Positions 5,316-5,372 of a stretch of DNA of 5,372 nt are shown here, one piece after another. The position numbers and the translations under genes are program-made. The notes under the pieces are model-generated. The model was not told where the DNA came from. It worked only from the letters and a program-made list of their open reading frames with translations, and did not search any database. This DNA is from Bryobacterales bacterium (GTDB lineage Bacteria > Acidobacteriota > Terriglobia > Bryobacterales > Bryobacteraceae), in contig PKYZ01000332.1 in assembly GCA_003132865.1 (NCBI GenBank), positions 16,247 to 21,618 on the forward strand, written 5' to 3'. How positions within the stretch are numbered: the stretch's first letter is position 1; the number at the start of each line of letters is the position of its first letter.

Positions 5316-5372
5316 GAGAAGACAGAAGACGGACGCCGTTATTCCGATTTCTGATCTGTGACTCCTCGCTCG
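5316..5372. other. Downstream tail, no gene or terminator seen
   Basis: No hairpin followed by a T-run is visible after the secretin stop. A 9-base repeat, gacgccgtt (5303-5311 and 5332-5340), straddles the stop codon and is probably chance. The transcript may continue into genes beyond the window. Confidence 0.4.

Noticed and set aside
5303..5340. Terminator or attachment site from the gacgccgtt direct repeat
   Set aside because: It is only 9 bases, not inverted, with no T-run and no integrase or tRNA nearby.

Overview
The window is GC-rich bacterial chromosome. The mix of genes suggests a soil Acidobacteriota lineage of the Bryobacterales/Solibacter type: an exported Agp-like histidine acid phosphatase, an exported SRPBCC-like protein of a kind I recall from acidobacterial genomes, a TPR-plus-secretin protein, and small membrane/coiled-coil proteins. 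This assignment rests on family recognition from memory. No rRNA or other taxonomic marker is present.

Layout. (1) 1-877, minus strand: the first 292 codons of an exported histidine acid phosphatase most like glucose-1-phosphatase (Agp); its 3' end lies outside the window. (2) 878-1015: a gap with no convincing gene. (3) 1016-1833: a decaying tandem array of one small plus-strand gene (one membrane helix, then a coiled coil). Copy A keeps only the 3' half, copy B is intact, and copy C has two frameshifts. The stretch after copy B resembles the 3' end of the convergent gene that follows copy C. (4) 3652-1799, minus strand: a two-gene operon, with an MscS-family channel followed directly by an exported SRPBCC-like protein. 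The channel's TGA touches the TTG start of the second gene, in the same reading frame. (5) 3653-3707: a short divergent intergenic region with overlapping -10-like hexamers on both strands and a CG dinucleotide run. (6) 3708-5315, plus strand: a secretin-family outer-membrane protein with an N-terminal TPR-like helical repeat, N0/N1-like domains and a C-terminal secretin core. (7) 5316-5372: no gene or terminator seen.

How the genes relate. The genes are mostly envelope functions: a periplasmic phosphatase, an inner-membrane channel with a co-translated exported partner, an outer-membrane secretin and a small membrane-anchored coiled-coil protein. Only the channel and the SRPBCC-like protein are clearly co-expressed. 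The secretin has no other secretion or pilus gene beside it here. I see no complete novel defence or mobile system. The least explained feature is the small-gene array. Between its copies the C-terminal codons differ almost only at synonymous positions although two copies are broken, which points to long selection on the protein followed by recent decay.
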